DNA of 35,812 bases, from assembly GCF_000518705.1 (NCBI RefSeq), contig NZ_JAEC01000036.1, positions 6,915 to 42,726 on the forward strand. Reading direction: 5' to 3'. Of the stretch, positions 1 to 9,215 are shown piece by piece. The notes under the pieces are model-generated. The model saw only the letters and a program-made list of their open reading frames with translations, was not told where the DNA came from and did not search any database. Position 1 is the stretch's first letter; each line of letters opens with the position of its first letter. The stretch comes from Shewanella colwelliana ATCC 39565 (GTDB taxonomy: Bacteria > Pseudomonadota > Gammaproteobacteria > Enterobacterales > Shewanellaceae). Both the position numbers and the translations under genes were made by a program.

Positions 1-1
1 T

Positions 2-77
2 TGGAGCGACATATCGGGTTCGAACCGATGACCTATACCTTGGCAAGGTATCGCTCTACCAACTGAGCTAATGTCGC
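2..77 (-). tRNA. tRNA-Gly (GCC)
   Basis: Read on the minus strand, this is a complete 76-nt cloverleaf. The acceptor stem GCGACAT pairs with ATGTCGC, followed by discriminator T and an encoded CCA. The D arm holds AGCTCAGTTGGTAGAGC, the anticodon stem ATACC/GGTAT encloses loop TTGCCAA, and the T loop is GGTTCGAACCC. Anticodon GCC reads glycine codons GGC and GGU. The gene touches the window edge, so further tRNAs in the same transcript would lie outside it. Confidence 0.97.
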
Positions 78-123
78 ATTTCAAGCTTTGCTAACAGCGT
101 CGCTAGCAAAAAGTTGAGGCCGC

Positions 124-151
124 ATTATAGGAGAATTTCATCTCTTCGCAA
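124..151 (-). promoter_or_regulatory. Promoter of tRNA-Gly
   Basis: On the minus strand, TTGCGA (146-151) and a perfect TATAAT (124-129) are separated by 16 bp. The GC-rich discriminator GCGGCC just downstream is typical of stringently controlled stable-RNA promoters. Transcription would start near 117, about 40 nt before the mature tRNA. That leader contains a 7-bp inverted repeat (TTTGCTA at 87-93, TAGCAAA at 104-110), which could fold before 5' processing. Confidence 0.75.
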
Positions 152-180
152 CCCCTTCTTGAAAAAATTGTACCGTTTGC

Positions 181-726
181 TCAAATTTTAAATACTTTGT
201 CACGATAAAACTGCAATTCAGCAATCGATTCTTGAATATCTATGAGCGCTTGATGAGTGCCTCTCTTTTTAAACCCGGCCATGACTTCAGGGCTCCAACG
301 CCTCACGAGTTCCTTAACCGAACTCACATCAATATTGCGATAATGGAAATAATCTTCTAGCTCTGGCATATAACGATTCATGAAGCGTCTATCCTGGCCA
401 ATGCTATTACCACACATGGGTGAAACGCCCTTGGGAACATAATTTTGCAAAAACATAATTGTTTGCTCAATCGCCTGCGACTCAGTAACTTGACTCGCTT
501 TGACCCTCTCAATCAACCCAGATTCACCATGATGCTTTTGATTCCAATCATCCATCACGGCAAGCGCTTCATCTGATTGATGAATCGCAATCACTGGCCC
601 CTCAGCTAATATGTTGAGCTCTTTGTCTGTTACGATAGTTGCTATCTCAATAATTCGGTCAATGCTGGGGTCTAAGCCAGTCATCTCTAAATCAACCCAA
701 ATCAGATTACTTTCATCTGCAGCCAT
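181..726 (-). CDS. orn: Oligoribonuclease
   Basis: A 3'-5' exoribonuclease that degrades 2-5 nt RNA fragments, and pGpG from cyclic-di-GMP turnover, to mononucleotides in the cytoplasm. At 181 residues it has the usual family length. The DEDDh residues are all visible: Asp12 and Glu14 in [10 protein letters not shown], Asp112 in [10 protein letters not shown], and His158 with Asp163 near the C-terminus. The ATG start has an AAGG-type ribosome site a few bases upstream. It is divergent from rsgA, as in E. coli, with a 115-bp shared upstream region. Confidence 0.97.
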   Translation of the reverse strand: MAADESNLIWVDLEMTGLDPSIDRIIEIATIVTDKELNILAEGPVIAIHQSDEALAVMDDWNQKHHGESGLIERVKASQVTESQAIEQTIMFLQNYVPKGVSPMCGNSIGQDRRFMNRYMPELEDYFHYRNIDVSSVKELVRRWSPEVMAGFKKRGTHQALIDIQESIAELQFYRDKVFKI

Positions 727-841
727 ATATCTGCCTTATCATTGCGGTTTGCCTAAATTCAGGCTTTTTTATTCGATACCGTGTATCATACTGCTTTTTT
801 AGACGACACAAAATAACCTTTATTTTGACGATGATGCCACT

Positions 842-1897
842 GTGAGTAAAAAGAAACCCCTAAGCCAAGGTCAACGCCGTCGTATGCGGGCTAATCATGA
901 AAAACGCCTACAACGCCAAGAAGCTGGAACAAGTACTGCTGAGTTACAGGATAGCTCACTAGGACCAGAACAGCTCGGAACCGTGATCTCTCGATTTGGC
1001 CAACATGCCGACATTGAAACAGAGAGCGGCGAACAAGTTCGCTGTAATATTCGACGCAATATTCAAAGTTTAGTCACCGGTGACAAAGTTATCGTTCGAC
1101 AGGCCATCGAAACCACAGCCACGATTGCTGGCGTAGTCGAAGCAGTCCATCCTCGACACTCATCACTCTCTCGGCCAGACATGTATGATGGCATCAAGAT
1201 TATTGCGGCAAATATTGATCAAATTCTCATCGTATCGTCGGTCGTACCTAGTTTCACAACACAAATTATCGATCGCTACCTTGTTGCCGCTGAAGACACT
1301 GGCATCTCGCCAATCATCATCTTGAATAAGGTTGACCTACTCAGTGAGGAAGAGGCTCCAGTAGTAGAGGCAGCATTAGCGCGCTATGAAGCAATTGGTT
1401 ACCAAGTCTTCAAGGTTAGCAGTATATCTGGTGAAGGTGTTGATGCGATACAGGCTTTACTTAATGACAAAGTCAGTGTTTTTGTTGGGCAATCTGGTGT
1501 GGGTAAATCATCACTCATTAATGCATTAATGCCTGATGCAGAATTATTAACAGGCGATGTCTCTGAAAACTCGGGGCTTGGACAGCACACCACTACCACA
1601 GCAAAACTGTTGCATTTCCCTAGTGGCGGCGATTTAGTCGACTCACCGGGGGTACGAGAGTTTGCCTTGTGGCATCTGCCCCCTGAACGGGTCGGTTGGT
1701 GTTTCGTTGAATTTAGAGACTACATAGGCACCTGTAAGTTTAGAGATTGTAAGCACAAGCAAGATCCAGGCTGTGCAATCACTGAAGCCTATGCAGACGG
1801 CAAGATTTTTGAAGATAGGTATAATAATTACCACAAGATCATCGATAGCCTAGATGAACAAAGACATGCCCGTCACTTCCGCAGTGATACCGATTAA
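842..1897 (+). CDS. rsgA: Ribosome small-subunit biogenesis GTPase RsgA
   Basis: A circularly permuted GTPase that acts in late 30S subunit maturation. It has a basic N-terminal tail and an OB-fold (about residues 40-105). The GTPase motifs come in permuted order: G4 NKVD (162-165), then the P-loop GQSGVGKSS (216-224), then G3 DSPG (267-270). The C-terminal zinc site is formed by Cys298, Cys303, His305 and Cys311. The 351-residue length is normal. The start is GTG with no strong Shine-Dalgarno. psd follows 41 bp downstream, as in E. coli. Confidence 0.97.
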   Translation: MSKKKPLSQGQRRRMRANHEKRLQRQEAGTSTAELQDSSLGPEQLGTVISRFGQHADIETESGEQVRCNIRRNIQSLVTGDKVIVRQAIETTATIAGVVEAVHPRHSSLSRPDMYDGIKIIAANIDQILIVSSVVPSFTTQIIDRYLVAAEDTGISPIIILNKVDLLSEEEAPVVEAALARYEAIGYQVFKVSSISGEGVDAIQALLNDKVSVFVGQSGVGKSSLINALMPDAELLTGDVSENSGLGQHTTTTAKLLHFPSGGDLVDSPGVREFALWHLPPERVGWCFVEFRDYIGTCKFRDCKHKQDPGCAITEAYADGKIFEDRYNNYHKIIDSLDEQRHARHFRSDTD

Positions 1898-1938
1898 GAA
1901 CAATAAAATAGCTATATTGTATTTGAAGGATAAGTAAC

Positions 1939-2799
1939 GTGGACAAACTAAAAATTGCTTTACAATACATCATGCCAAAACACCTGTTATCGCGTTTGGT
2001 TGGTAAGCTCGCTGCAGCTGAACTCGGCGCTGTAACTACGGCGGTGATTAAGTGGTTTATTAAGCAATACAAAATTGACATGAGTGAAGCGGCCAATAGT
2101 GCGCCAGAGTCCTATGCGAGCTTCAATGCTTTTTTCACTCGAGCACTTAAGCCAGGGATCCGCCCACTCTGTGACGACGATGACTATATCGTTCACCCAG
2201 TAGATGGCGCCGTCAGCCAGTGCGGTCCAATAAAAGAGGGGCGTATTTTTCAGGCGAAAGGTCATGAATATTCATCACTTGCGCTTTTAGGCGATCAAGC
2301 CGATGATGCCAAAAGATTTGAAGGCGGAGACTTTGCTACCATCTATCTGGCTCCAAAAGATTATCACCGCATGCATATGCCAATAAAGGGAACCCTGTCT
2401 AAAATGACCTATGTTCCTGGTGAGCTCTTTTCAGTCAATCCGTTGACCGCTGAAAATGTACCGGGCTTATTTGCACGCAATGAGCGGGTAGTGGCGATCT
2501 TTGAAACTGAAATTGGCCCAATGGCAATGGTTTTAGTCGGAGCAACGATTGTAGCGAGCATTGAAACCGTCTGGGCTGGTACTGTCACCCCACCAACAGG
2601 CAAGAAAGTGTTTACGTGGGATTACCCAACCCAAGGTCCTGATGCATTAACGCTTGAGAAAGGCGATGAGATGGGGCGCTTCAAACTCGGTAGCACGGTT
2701 GTAATGTTGTTTGCAAAAGATGCAATAGAAGCGTTTGCCGATGGCGTAGAGCCAAAAGCTGTCACACGTATGGGACAAGCTTTCGCTAAAATAGATTAG
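1939..2799 (+). CDS. psd: Phosphatidylserine decarboxylase proenzyme
   Basis: Inner-membrane enzyme that makes phosphatidylethanolamine from phosphatidylserine. It cleaves itself to create a pyruvoyl group. The cleavage motif LGST is at residues 250-253, so cutting falls between Gly251 and Ser252, and Ser252 becomes the pyruvoyl end of the small alpha chain. The upstream motif HPVDG (about residue 92) and the YHRMHMP stretch are family hallmarks. The GTG start is preceded by GAAGGATAAG. At 286 residues it matches the short proteobacterial class. The next gene starts 8 bp after its stop codon. Confidence 0.96.
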   Translation: MDKLKIALQYIMPKHLLSRLVGKLAAAELGAVTTAVIKWFIKQYKIDMSEAANSAPESYASFNAFFTRALKPGIRPLCDDDDYIVHPVDGAVSQCGPIKEGRIFQAKGHEYSSLALLGDQADDAKRFEGGDFATIYLAPKDYHRMHMPIKGTLSKMTYVPGELFSVNPLTAENVPGLFARNERVVAIFETEIGPMAMVLVGATIVASIETVWAGTVTPPTGKKVFTWDYPTQGPDALTLEKGDEMGRFKLGSTVVMLFAKDAIEAFADGVEPKAVTRMGQAFAKID

Positions 2800-2807
2800 A
2801 GAAACGA

Positions 2808-3701
2808 TTGAGCAATCAACTAAACAACCGCACTGGGTTACTAGAACTACATATAGCCGTATTACTTTTTGGTGGTACGGCGCTTTTTTCTAAACTGATC
2901 CCACTTAGTGCCCTCGATATCACGCTACTGCGGTGTTTTATTGCCGCCATTGTCCTTGCACTGCTTGTAAAAAGTATGGGGTCGCGTCTACGCCTCAATA
3001 GCCAAAAAGATTATTTTGTCGCCATTGGTCTCGGCGTTATCGTCAGTCTACACTGGGTTACCTATTTCGCATCAATGCAACTCTCCTCCGTTGCAATCGG
3101 TATGATTGCCTTTTTCACCTACCCTGTGATGACAGTATTAATTGAGCCTCTATTCACTAAGACACGACTAAAACGTGCTGATTTGATCAGTGGACTCGTG
3201 GTACTAATTGGCGTTGGGCTACTTATTCCTGAAGCAACATTAGGTAATGATGTCACGCTAGGTATTGCTGTTGGCGTGCTGTCTGCCATGTTTTTTACCG
3301 CCAGAAACCTTCTCCACAAACGATACTTCGCTAGCTACAGCGGAGCCCAAGCTATGTTCTATCAAACCTTGGTAGCCGTGCTGTTTTTACTCCCATGGCA
3401 TGAGGTAGAAATTAGCAGTATCGAACAGCATGTTTGGTGGCTCATCCTCCTGCTAGGTGTTGTATTTACCGCAGCCCCTCACGCGCTATTCACTTCGGCA
3501 TTACGCCAGCTAAGTGCCAAAACAGTTAGCCTAGTCTCCTGTCTACAACCACTTTATGGAGCGCTATTAGCACTGTTACTACTGGGAGAAACCTTAGAAT
3601 TAAAAACGGTCATCGGCGGATTGTTAGTCGTCATTACCGCAGTTTACGAGACCCAGCAAAGCCATAAGCAATCTCGGCAGCAACAGCGCACCAATGACTA
3701 A
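2808..3701 (+). CDS. EamA/DMT-superfamily transporter
   Basis: A polytopic membrane protein of 297 residues with about ten predicted helices in two repeated halves. This is the layout of EamA drug/metabolite transporters. The GLLVV and LLLGETLELKTVIGG stretch near the C-terminus is typical of the second EamA repeat. The substrate cannot be read from the sequence. The start is TTG, with GAGAAACG just upstream. It lies 8 bp behind psd, so it is probably co-transcribed with rsgA-psd. It interrupts the psd-mscM adjacency seen in E. coli. The soluble C-terminal tail is rich in Gln and Ser. Confidence 0.85.
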   Translation: MSNQLNNRTGLLELHIAVLLFGGTALFSKLIPLSALDITLLRCFIAAIVLALLVKSMGSRLRLNSQKDYFVAIGLGVIVSLHWVTYFASMQLSSVAIGMIAFFTYPVMTVLIEPLFTKTRLKRADLISGLVVLIGVGLLIPEATLGNDVTLGIAVGVLSAMFFTARNLLHKRYFASYSGAQAMFYQTLVAVLFLLPWHEVEISSIEQHVWWLILLLGVVFTAAPHALFTSALRQLSAKTVSLVSCLQPLYGALLALLLLGETLELKTVIGGLLVVITAVYETQQSHKQSRQQQRTND

Positions 3702-3829
3702 TCATTTCCAATACTAAGAGTAACGATTTCAACACAGCCATTTTGTTAACTTAACCGACTAAATTTCCTCATACACACATATCATTTTCAACCTATATTG
3801 GTAAGATAGTTCTGCCCCTTAGCACATTA

Positions 3830-6800
3830 ATGGAAATGCCAAAGCTGCTTATGTTACGTATTTTTCTGATTCTTTTTTTACTAGCGACTTTTAGCGTCCA
3901 AGCTAACTCTCCGTTGTCGCTCAATAAACAACTCGGGCTAGGCCAAAATAGTACGGTTGAAACCAAAACACCGGCACAACAACTGGCACATATTCAGCAG
4001 CAGATAGCGCAACAGCAGGCGCTGCAGGCCAACAATGAACAGCTTCTCCACCAATACAACACGCTGCGCAGTAACCTTACTGGTCAACTAGACGAAGCAT
4101 TAACCCGGCTGATATGGAGCCCCCAGCAAGATCTGTCACAGCAAGCATCAATGTCATACCTACGCTTGTCTGAACTAAAAGAGATAGAAACCGATCTCGG
4201 TGGGCGGATTAACGAGCTCATAAAGCGGCAACAATTACTGCCCAAGCTTATCAGTGACGCCAATCAATTGGTGATACAACATAAAAAAGCCACCAATAAC
4301 AATGAAGATGAACTCAGTCATGCACAAAAGCGTCTGTATGCACAGACCTTGTCTACGCTGGAATCAGAGCTCGCCAGCAGTCAAAAACAGATAAGCATAG
4401 CCCAGCAACAACTCACCTTGGTTCGCCGTCAACTGTTGCAGCAAGAGCGACTCATTGAAGAGCTTAATAGCGCCATCGCCGACCAGCGCCACCAAACAAC
4501 GGCAGCGACCATTGCGGCGAGTCAAATTGAAACGGCATCGACTAACGATGTTGTCGCAATCGAGCTGAATGAACAAAATCAACGGTATGGACTACAACTA
4601 CAAGCGCTGACTCTCAAAATGAATCAGGCGGCGACAGATCAAGAAAAAGCTGAAACTCAGTACCAGTTTCAGGCTAAACAGCTGACAAACATCCAACAGC
4701 AGATCGCCCTAGTAAAACTTAATTCGGCCTTTGGTGAACGTTTTCTGCGTATTTTGTCGTCACTGCCGAAGCCGCCAAATCAGAATGCTGTCATCAATGA
4801 AATTGCTAATGCGCGAATTGCAAGATACCAAGTAGAGCAGGAACAAGGGCTTAACAATGGCTACGCTTCCTCAAATCATACGGCCCTGCAAAGCAAATTA
4901 CTGACATCGCAACAGTTGCTTCAAAATCAGTTACTGGATAACTATGACCTCTACATTAGTGATTTGGCTGATTTAAGACTGTTATACGAACAGCTAGGTC
5001 AACAGTACAGAACCTTAAAAACCACCTTAAATGAACATCTATTCTGGGTCGCCAACGCTAATAGTATTGATAGAAGCTGGTTTGTCGACCTACTTCAGAG
5101 TAGCCAGTGGTTAATGACTCAAGCGCCTTTAGGACAGCTATCGGAATCAGTCAACTTACAAAGTACTGTCTGGTCTTGGTGGATAATTTTGTTGGTTTTA
5201 TGTCTGATGATGCAAGACTTACTCACCCCGAGATTTAACCAATCAATGGCCAATAATCTTGCTTTTGTTGGTAACGTTACTCAGGATAAGTTTATCTACA
5301 CTTTTAGTGCCCTGATAAACTCGCTACTTTACAGCGCCATCAAACCGCTCCCCGTGATCACCGCAGGACTCATCTTCTATTTCTCAGAGTACAACTTTGT
5401 CTCAGCAATCGGGATGGGCATACTGGCCATTGGCCTGCTCTACTACCTTTACAGTTTCACCTATCTGCTTACCCTAGATAACGGTGTACTGATTGGTCAC
5501 TTTAAAGGTGAAAAGAAGGTGATTAGAGGCGGCCAGGAACGCCTACGTAGCTTTACTTTAATCACCATGCCCATTATCGGCATCATAGGCTTTACTGAGA
5601 TTTTAGAAGCCTCATTGATACGTAATAGCATCGGCCGTGGCGCCTTTATCTTATTTGCCGTGATGTTGTTTTGGTTTTACAAAGATATTCTAGCGCTCTC
5701 AAAGCGCGAACATAGCTTTCATCAAGATGATAAAAACAAACGCCTATTACAGAAGCTACTGTGGGCCGTATTGATATTGCTACCACCCACTTGTGCAGTA
5801 TTAGCATTTAGGGGCTACTATTACACCGCCTTTCAAATGCTATTACAGCTCCAATTATCACTCATTCTTTCTCTCAGCTTTATGCTGCTGTATCAGCTAA
5901 TCAAGCGATGGATGCTCATTGAGCGCCGTCGTATCGCCTTTAACCGAGCTAAAGCGAAAAGGGCCGAGATTTTAGCGCAACGAGAGAAGGAAGATGATTC
6001 ACCAAGCAGTGAGCAAGGCGACACCTATGAAGAGCCAATCGTTGATTTGGAAACCATTTCGAGTCAATCCTTAGGCTTGGTGAGGTCATTACTCATTTTG
6101 GCCTTCTTAGCCAGCCTGATTGGATTATGGACCCAGACCCATAGCGCTATTTTCTCCTTCTTAGATGGCATCACGCTGTGGACAACCTCAAGCGTTGTTG
6201 ATGGCATAGTGCAACAGATCCCCATCACGCTTAAGTCTCTACTCTTGGGGCTTATCATTGTGGGCTTCTCTTTAATGATCGCCACCAATCTACCCGGTTT
6301 GCTAGAGCTGATGATCCTGCAACGCCTCGACCTCACTCAAGGAACTGGCTTTGCGGTCACCACAGTAAGTCGTTACTTGGTGGTCTTTTTCGGTATGCTA
6401 AGTGGCTTCTCAACCTTGGGAATGGAGTGGTCGAAACTACAATGGCTAGTGGCGGCCCTATCGGTCGGTTTAGGTTTCGGTTTACAAGAGATCTTTGCCA
6501 ACTTTATTTCAGGCTTAATTATTTTATTCGAAAAACCTGTGCGTATTGGCGACACCGTCACGATCCGCGATCTAACGGGTACCGTCACTAAGATTCAGAT
6601 CCGAGCAACCACCATCGCAGATTGGGATCGCAAAGAGATTATTGTCCCCAATAAGGCCTTTATCACCGAGCAGCTCATCAACTGGTCGTTGTCAGATCCA
6701 ATCACCCGTGTGATTGTCTATGTCTCGGTCGCTAGGGACTCCGACCCCGCTCGTGTGGAAGCAGCGCTCTATCAAGCCGTTCAGGAGTGTGACGATGCGC

Positions 6801-7033
6801 TTGCGACCCCAGAGCCTGAGGTTTGGTTTGCTGGTTTTGGTAAACATACGCAAGATTACGAGATCCGTGCTTATGCTAAAGATATGAGTACCCGCTGGCC
6901 ACTCAGACATAAACTCCATAAACAGGTCAGCAAAAAGCTGCGCGAAAATAAACTTGAGTTGGCTTATCCGCAACTCGAGGTCCATATCAACGGTGGCCAA
7001 GCCAAAGAAACACAAGGGTTAATAAGAAGCTGA
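3830..7033 (+). CDS. mscM: MscM/KefA-type mechanosensitive channel
   Basis: A very large (1067 residues) MscS-superfamily channel that opens under membrane tension and releases solutes on hypo-osmotic shock. It has a signal peptide (about residues 5-26, ending SVQA), then a long Gln-rich periplasmic coiled coil (about 45-300) and a set of transmembrane helices from about 445 to 860. The conserved MscS pore and beta domain begins near GLGFGLQEIFANFISG (about 877-892) and continues to the C-terminus. Length and position behind psd match E. coli MscM (YjeP) better than MscK. ATG codons at 3830 and 3836 are both possible starts. The stop codon overlaps the next start as TGATG. Confidence 0.88.
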   Translation: MEMPKLLMLRIFLILFLLATFSVQANSPLSLNKQLGLGQNSTVETKTPAQQLAHIQQQIAQQQALQANNEQLLHQYNTLRSNLTGQLDEALTRLIWSPQQDLSQQASMSYLRLSELKEIETDLGGRINELIKRQQLLPKLISDANQLVIQHKKATNNNEDELSHAQKRLYAQTLSTLESELASSQKQISIAQQQLTLVRRQLLQQERLIEELNSAIADQRHQTTAATIAASQIETASTNDVVAIELNEQNQRYGLQLQALTLKMNQAATDQEKAETQYQFQAKQLTNIQQQIALVKLNSAFGERFLRILSSLPKPPNQNAVINEIANARIARYQVEQEQGLNNGYASSNHTALQSKLLTSQQLLQNQLLDNYDLYISDLADLRLLYEQLGQQYRTLKTTLNEHLFWVANANSIDRSWFVDLLQSSQWLMTQAPLGQLSESVNLQSTVWSWWIILLVLCLMMQDLLTPRFNQSMANNLAFVGNVTQDKFIYTFSALINSLLYSAIKPLPVITAGLIFYFSEYNFVSAIGMGILAIGLLYYLYSFTYLLTLDNGVLIGHFKGEKKVIRGGQERLRSFTLITMPIIGIIGFTEILEASLIRNSIGRGAFILFAVMLFWFYKDILALSKREHSFHQDDKNKRLLQKLLWAVLILLPPTCAVLAFRGYYYTAFQMLLQLQLSLILSLSFMLLYQLIKRWMLIERRRIAFNRAKAKRAEILAQREKEDDSPSSEQGDTYEEPIVDLETISSQSLGLVRSLLILAFLASLIGLWTQTHSAIFSFLDGITLWTTSSVVDGIVQQIPITLKSLLLGLIIVGFSLMIATNLPGLLELMILQRLDLTQGTGFAVTTVSRYLVVFFGMLSGFSTLGMEWSKLQWLVAALSVGLGFGLQEIFANFISGLIILFEKPVRIGDTVTIRDLTGTVTKIQIRATTIADWDRKEIIVPNKAFITEQLINWSLSDPITRVIVYVSVARDSDPARVEAALYQAVQECDDALATPEPEVWFAGFGKHTQDYEIRAYAKDMSTRWPLRHKLHKQVSKKLRENKLELAYPQLEVHINGGQAKETQGLIRS

Positions 7034-7746
7034 TGAAGGTCTTTGCTCATCGTGGTGCCAGTGGCTACGCTCCAGAAAATACCCTGGCGGCGATGAGAAA
7101 AGCCATTGATTTAAATGTCACGAGTATAGAACTCGATGTTCATAACGTGGGCGGCACACTATACGTGTTTCATGACCGTCGGCTGGATGGCAAAAGCTCT
7201 GGAACGGGCTTAATCGAACACGTATCGCCCGAATATCTTACAGCCATCACAGTTGATGGAGAACCCATTCCAACCCTTTGGCAAGTGCTCTGCTACCTGA
7301 AACCCTACAACAGCGTGGTTAATATTGAACTTAAAGGCCTCAATAGCTTAGGACCATTTATCGACTTATACCCTAAACTCCTTAATGAAATCGGCTATCG
7401 CAGTGAGCAACTGTTAATCTCCTCGTTTCACCATGGCTTTTTAGCCACGCTAAAACAAAGATTACCTAGCGCAAGACTGGCACCGCTACTTGAAGGCATA
7501 CCCGATGACTTAGCGGCCTGCGCAACACGCCTTGATGCTTACTCAATTCATCTCAGCCTAAGCTTTATCACCCAAGAGTTGATTGACGATGCCCACGCTC
7601 GAGGCCTAATGGTCTATGTCTATACAGTCGATCACCCTCAAGACATTCAAGATTTGGCTAAAATGGGTGTAGACGGTATCTTTAGTAATTATCCCGATGT
7701 CAGCCAAGCAATCATCGACAGGTTAACTCATCCGAAAACAAGCTAG
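7033..7746 (+). CDS. Glycerophosphodiester phosphodiesterase, cytoplasmic type
   Basis: Hydrolyses glycerophosphodiesters from phospholipid turnover to glycerol-3-phosphate and an alcohol. It opens with HRGASGYAPENT (His6, Arg7), followed by IELDVH (Glu33, Asp35) and HDRRLD (His48), the catalytic and metal-binding set of the GDPD family. At 237 residues and without a signal peptide it resembles cytoplasmic UgpQ rather than periplasmic GlpQ. It is translationally coupled to the mechanosensitive channel through a TGATG overlap. A link between phospholipid salvage and membrane stress is an inference from this context. Confidence 0.9.
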   Translation: MKVFAHRGASGYAPENTLAAMRKAIDLNVTSIELDVHNVGGTLYVFHDRRLDGKSSGTGLIEHVSPEYLTAITVDGEPIPTLWQVLCYLKPYNSVVNIELKGLNSLGPFIDLYPKLLNEIGYRSEQLLISSFHHGFLATLKQRLPSARLAPLLEGIPDDLAACATRLDAYSIHLSLSFITQELIDDAHARGLMVYVYTVDHPQDIQDLAKMGVDGIFSNYPDVSQAIIDRLTHPKTS

Positions 7747-7870
7747 CCTTAGCGTCATCAGATGATATGACTACTAGGAACAATAACCTAAATAGTCGCT
7801 GACTCAATGCAATAACACGACTATCGATACGGTCTACATTGACTGATAAAAATAATAAAAGAGGTAGGCT

Positions 7871-8797
7871 ATGGAACATAAACTCTTACTCCTGACCAGC
7901 GACAACAACCGTTACAGAGAGCTTTTAGCCTCGTGCCACCTCCCCAACCTGACATTACTCGGCGACGACCCCAAAAGTATCTTAGATGCCAACATTTGGC
8001 TTGCTGAACCGCCATTAGCGGCTCCGTTGGTTGGGCATGCCAAGAACTTAATCTGGCTGCAGTCGACGTATGCTGGGGTTGATCCATTAGTCAAACCTCG
8101 TTTACGCAGTGACTATCAACTGACTAACGTAAAAGGCATCTTTGGCCCGCTGATGAGTGAGTATCTGTTTGGTTATCTGCTAGCACATCAACGACATCAC
8201 CAAAAGTATAAGAGTCAGCAAGCAGAAAAAATCTGGCAGCCAAGCAACTTCAAGTCATTGCAAGGCCAAAACCTACTGCTGCTCGGTACGGGAAGTATCG
8301 CCAAACATATCGCGCAAACAGCCAAACATTTTGGTATGCATGTCACGGGAATTAATCGTGGGGCAAAGCCTACAGTGGGTTTTGATCAGGTGGATACCTT
8401 AGCCAACCTACCTCTACACTTGCAACAGGCAGATGCTATCGCAGCCATCTTACCCAGTACGCCCGACACGCAAGGAGCATTGGATAAAATGCACCTTAGT
8501 CTCATGAAGGACGATGCCTTATTGTTTAATCTTGGCCGCGGTGATGTCTTGGACTTAGATGCGCTCTACACCCAATTGCAACAACACCCACAGCAACAGG
8601 CAATATTAGATGTTTTCAATAAAGAGCCTTTACCTCAAGAGCACCCTATTTGGTCACTAGATAATGTCATCATAACGCCACATATCGCAGCACCGAGCTT
8701 TCCAGAACAAGTTGTCGAGATATTTGCCAACAACTATCACAACTTGCTCAATGGCAAATCGCTGTCTAATAGCGTTAATTTTGAACGAGGGTATTAA
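7871..8797 (+). CDS. D-2-hydroxyacid dehydrogenase, GhrA-like
   Basis: An NAD(P)-dependent oxidoreductase of 308 residues that interconverts 2-oxoacids and D-2-hydroxyacids, probably of the glyoxylate/hydroxypyruvate reductase type. The dinucleotide-binding loop is LLGTGSIAKHIA (about 138-147). The later landmarks ILPSTPDT, FNLGRGDVLD (with the conserved Arg), DVFNKEPLP and TPHIAAPS (catalytic His) appear in the family order. The ATG follows AGAGGTAGGCT. It stands alone between the glycerophosphodiesterase and bfd, 124 bp behind the former. The true substrate is not determined by the sequence. Confidence 0.88.
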   Translation: MEHKLLLLTSDNNRYRELLASCHLPNLTLLGDDPKSILDANIWLAEPPLAAPLVGHAKNLIWLQSTYAGVDPLVKPRLRSDYQLTNVKGIFGPLMSEYLFGYLLAHQRHHQKYKSQQAEKIWQPSNFKSLQGQNLLLLGTGSIAKHIAQTAKHFGMHVTGINRGAKPTVGFDQVDTLANLPLHLQQADAIAAILPSTPDTQGALDKMHLSLMKDDALLFNLGRGDVLDLDALYTQLQQHPQQQAILDVFNKEPLPQEHPIWSLDNVIITPHIAAPSFPEQVVEIFANNYHNLLNGKSLSNSVNFERGY

Positions 8798-8917
8798 TTG
8801 AGGTACATAGTGAGCCATGGCGCACACCGTTATGGCTGAAAACGGCTTTGCTCACAGTTTTTAATAACGGGTAAAATAAAAACTATTGATAGACTATAAC
8901 CAGAAGTTATTGGTAGT

Positions 8918-8936
8918 GGGAATTATTATCATTTAG
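8918..8936. promoter_or_regulatory. Candidate Fur box upstream of bfd
   Basis: The 19 bases around AATTATTATCATTT agree with the Fur consensus GATAATGATAATCATTATC at 12-13 positions, counting by eye. They lie 33 bp before the bfd start codon, where a repressor would block transcription. Iron repression of bfd is established in E. coli. The match is moderate, so this remains a candidate. Confidence 0.5.
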
Positions 8937-8969
8937 AATTGGCATTATCTTAGTAAAGAGAGCGCCAAT

Positions 8970-9161
8970 ATGTACGTTTGCCTGTGTCATGCTATTACCG
9001 ATACCCAAATTAGAGAAGCCGTTGATCAGGGTGACCTATCGCTTGCTGATGTAAAAAAACGTCTTGGTGTTGGTAATCAATGTGGGAAATGCACTCGCAT
9101 GGCAAGCGAAATCATCCAAGCGCGTCTCGATGTCACCCCCAATTTTTACGAAGTCGCCTAG
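8970..9161 (+). CDS. bfd: Bacterioferritin-associated ferredoxin
   Basis: A small [2Fe-2S] protein that donates electrons to bacterioferritin so that stored iron is released. The 63-residue length is typical. The four cluster ligands are Cys4 and Cys6 (YVCLCH) and Cys38 and Cys41 (NQCGKC). No bacterioferritin gene is nearby. A Fur-like site lies upstream and a strong hairpin terminator follows directly, so it is a single-gene unit, probably induced by iron starvation. Confidence 0.95.
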   Translation: MYVCLCHAITDTQIREAVDQGDLSLADVKKRLGVGNQCGKCTRMASEIIQARLDVTPNFYEVA

Positions 9162-9173
9162 CGATTTTGCAAT

Positions 9174-9201
9174 AAAAAAGCTGCCTATTGGCAGCTTTTT
9201 T
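9174..9201. terminator. Bidirectional terminator between bfd and parC
   Basis: GCTGCC (9180-9185), loop TATT, GGCAGC (9190-9195), flanked by A6 on the left and T6 on the right. It works as an intrinsic terminator in both directions, ending bfd on the plus strand and parC on the minus strand. Confidence 0.92.
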
Positions 9202-9215
9202 ATCACCAGGCTTGG

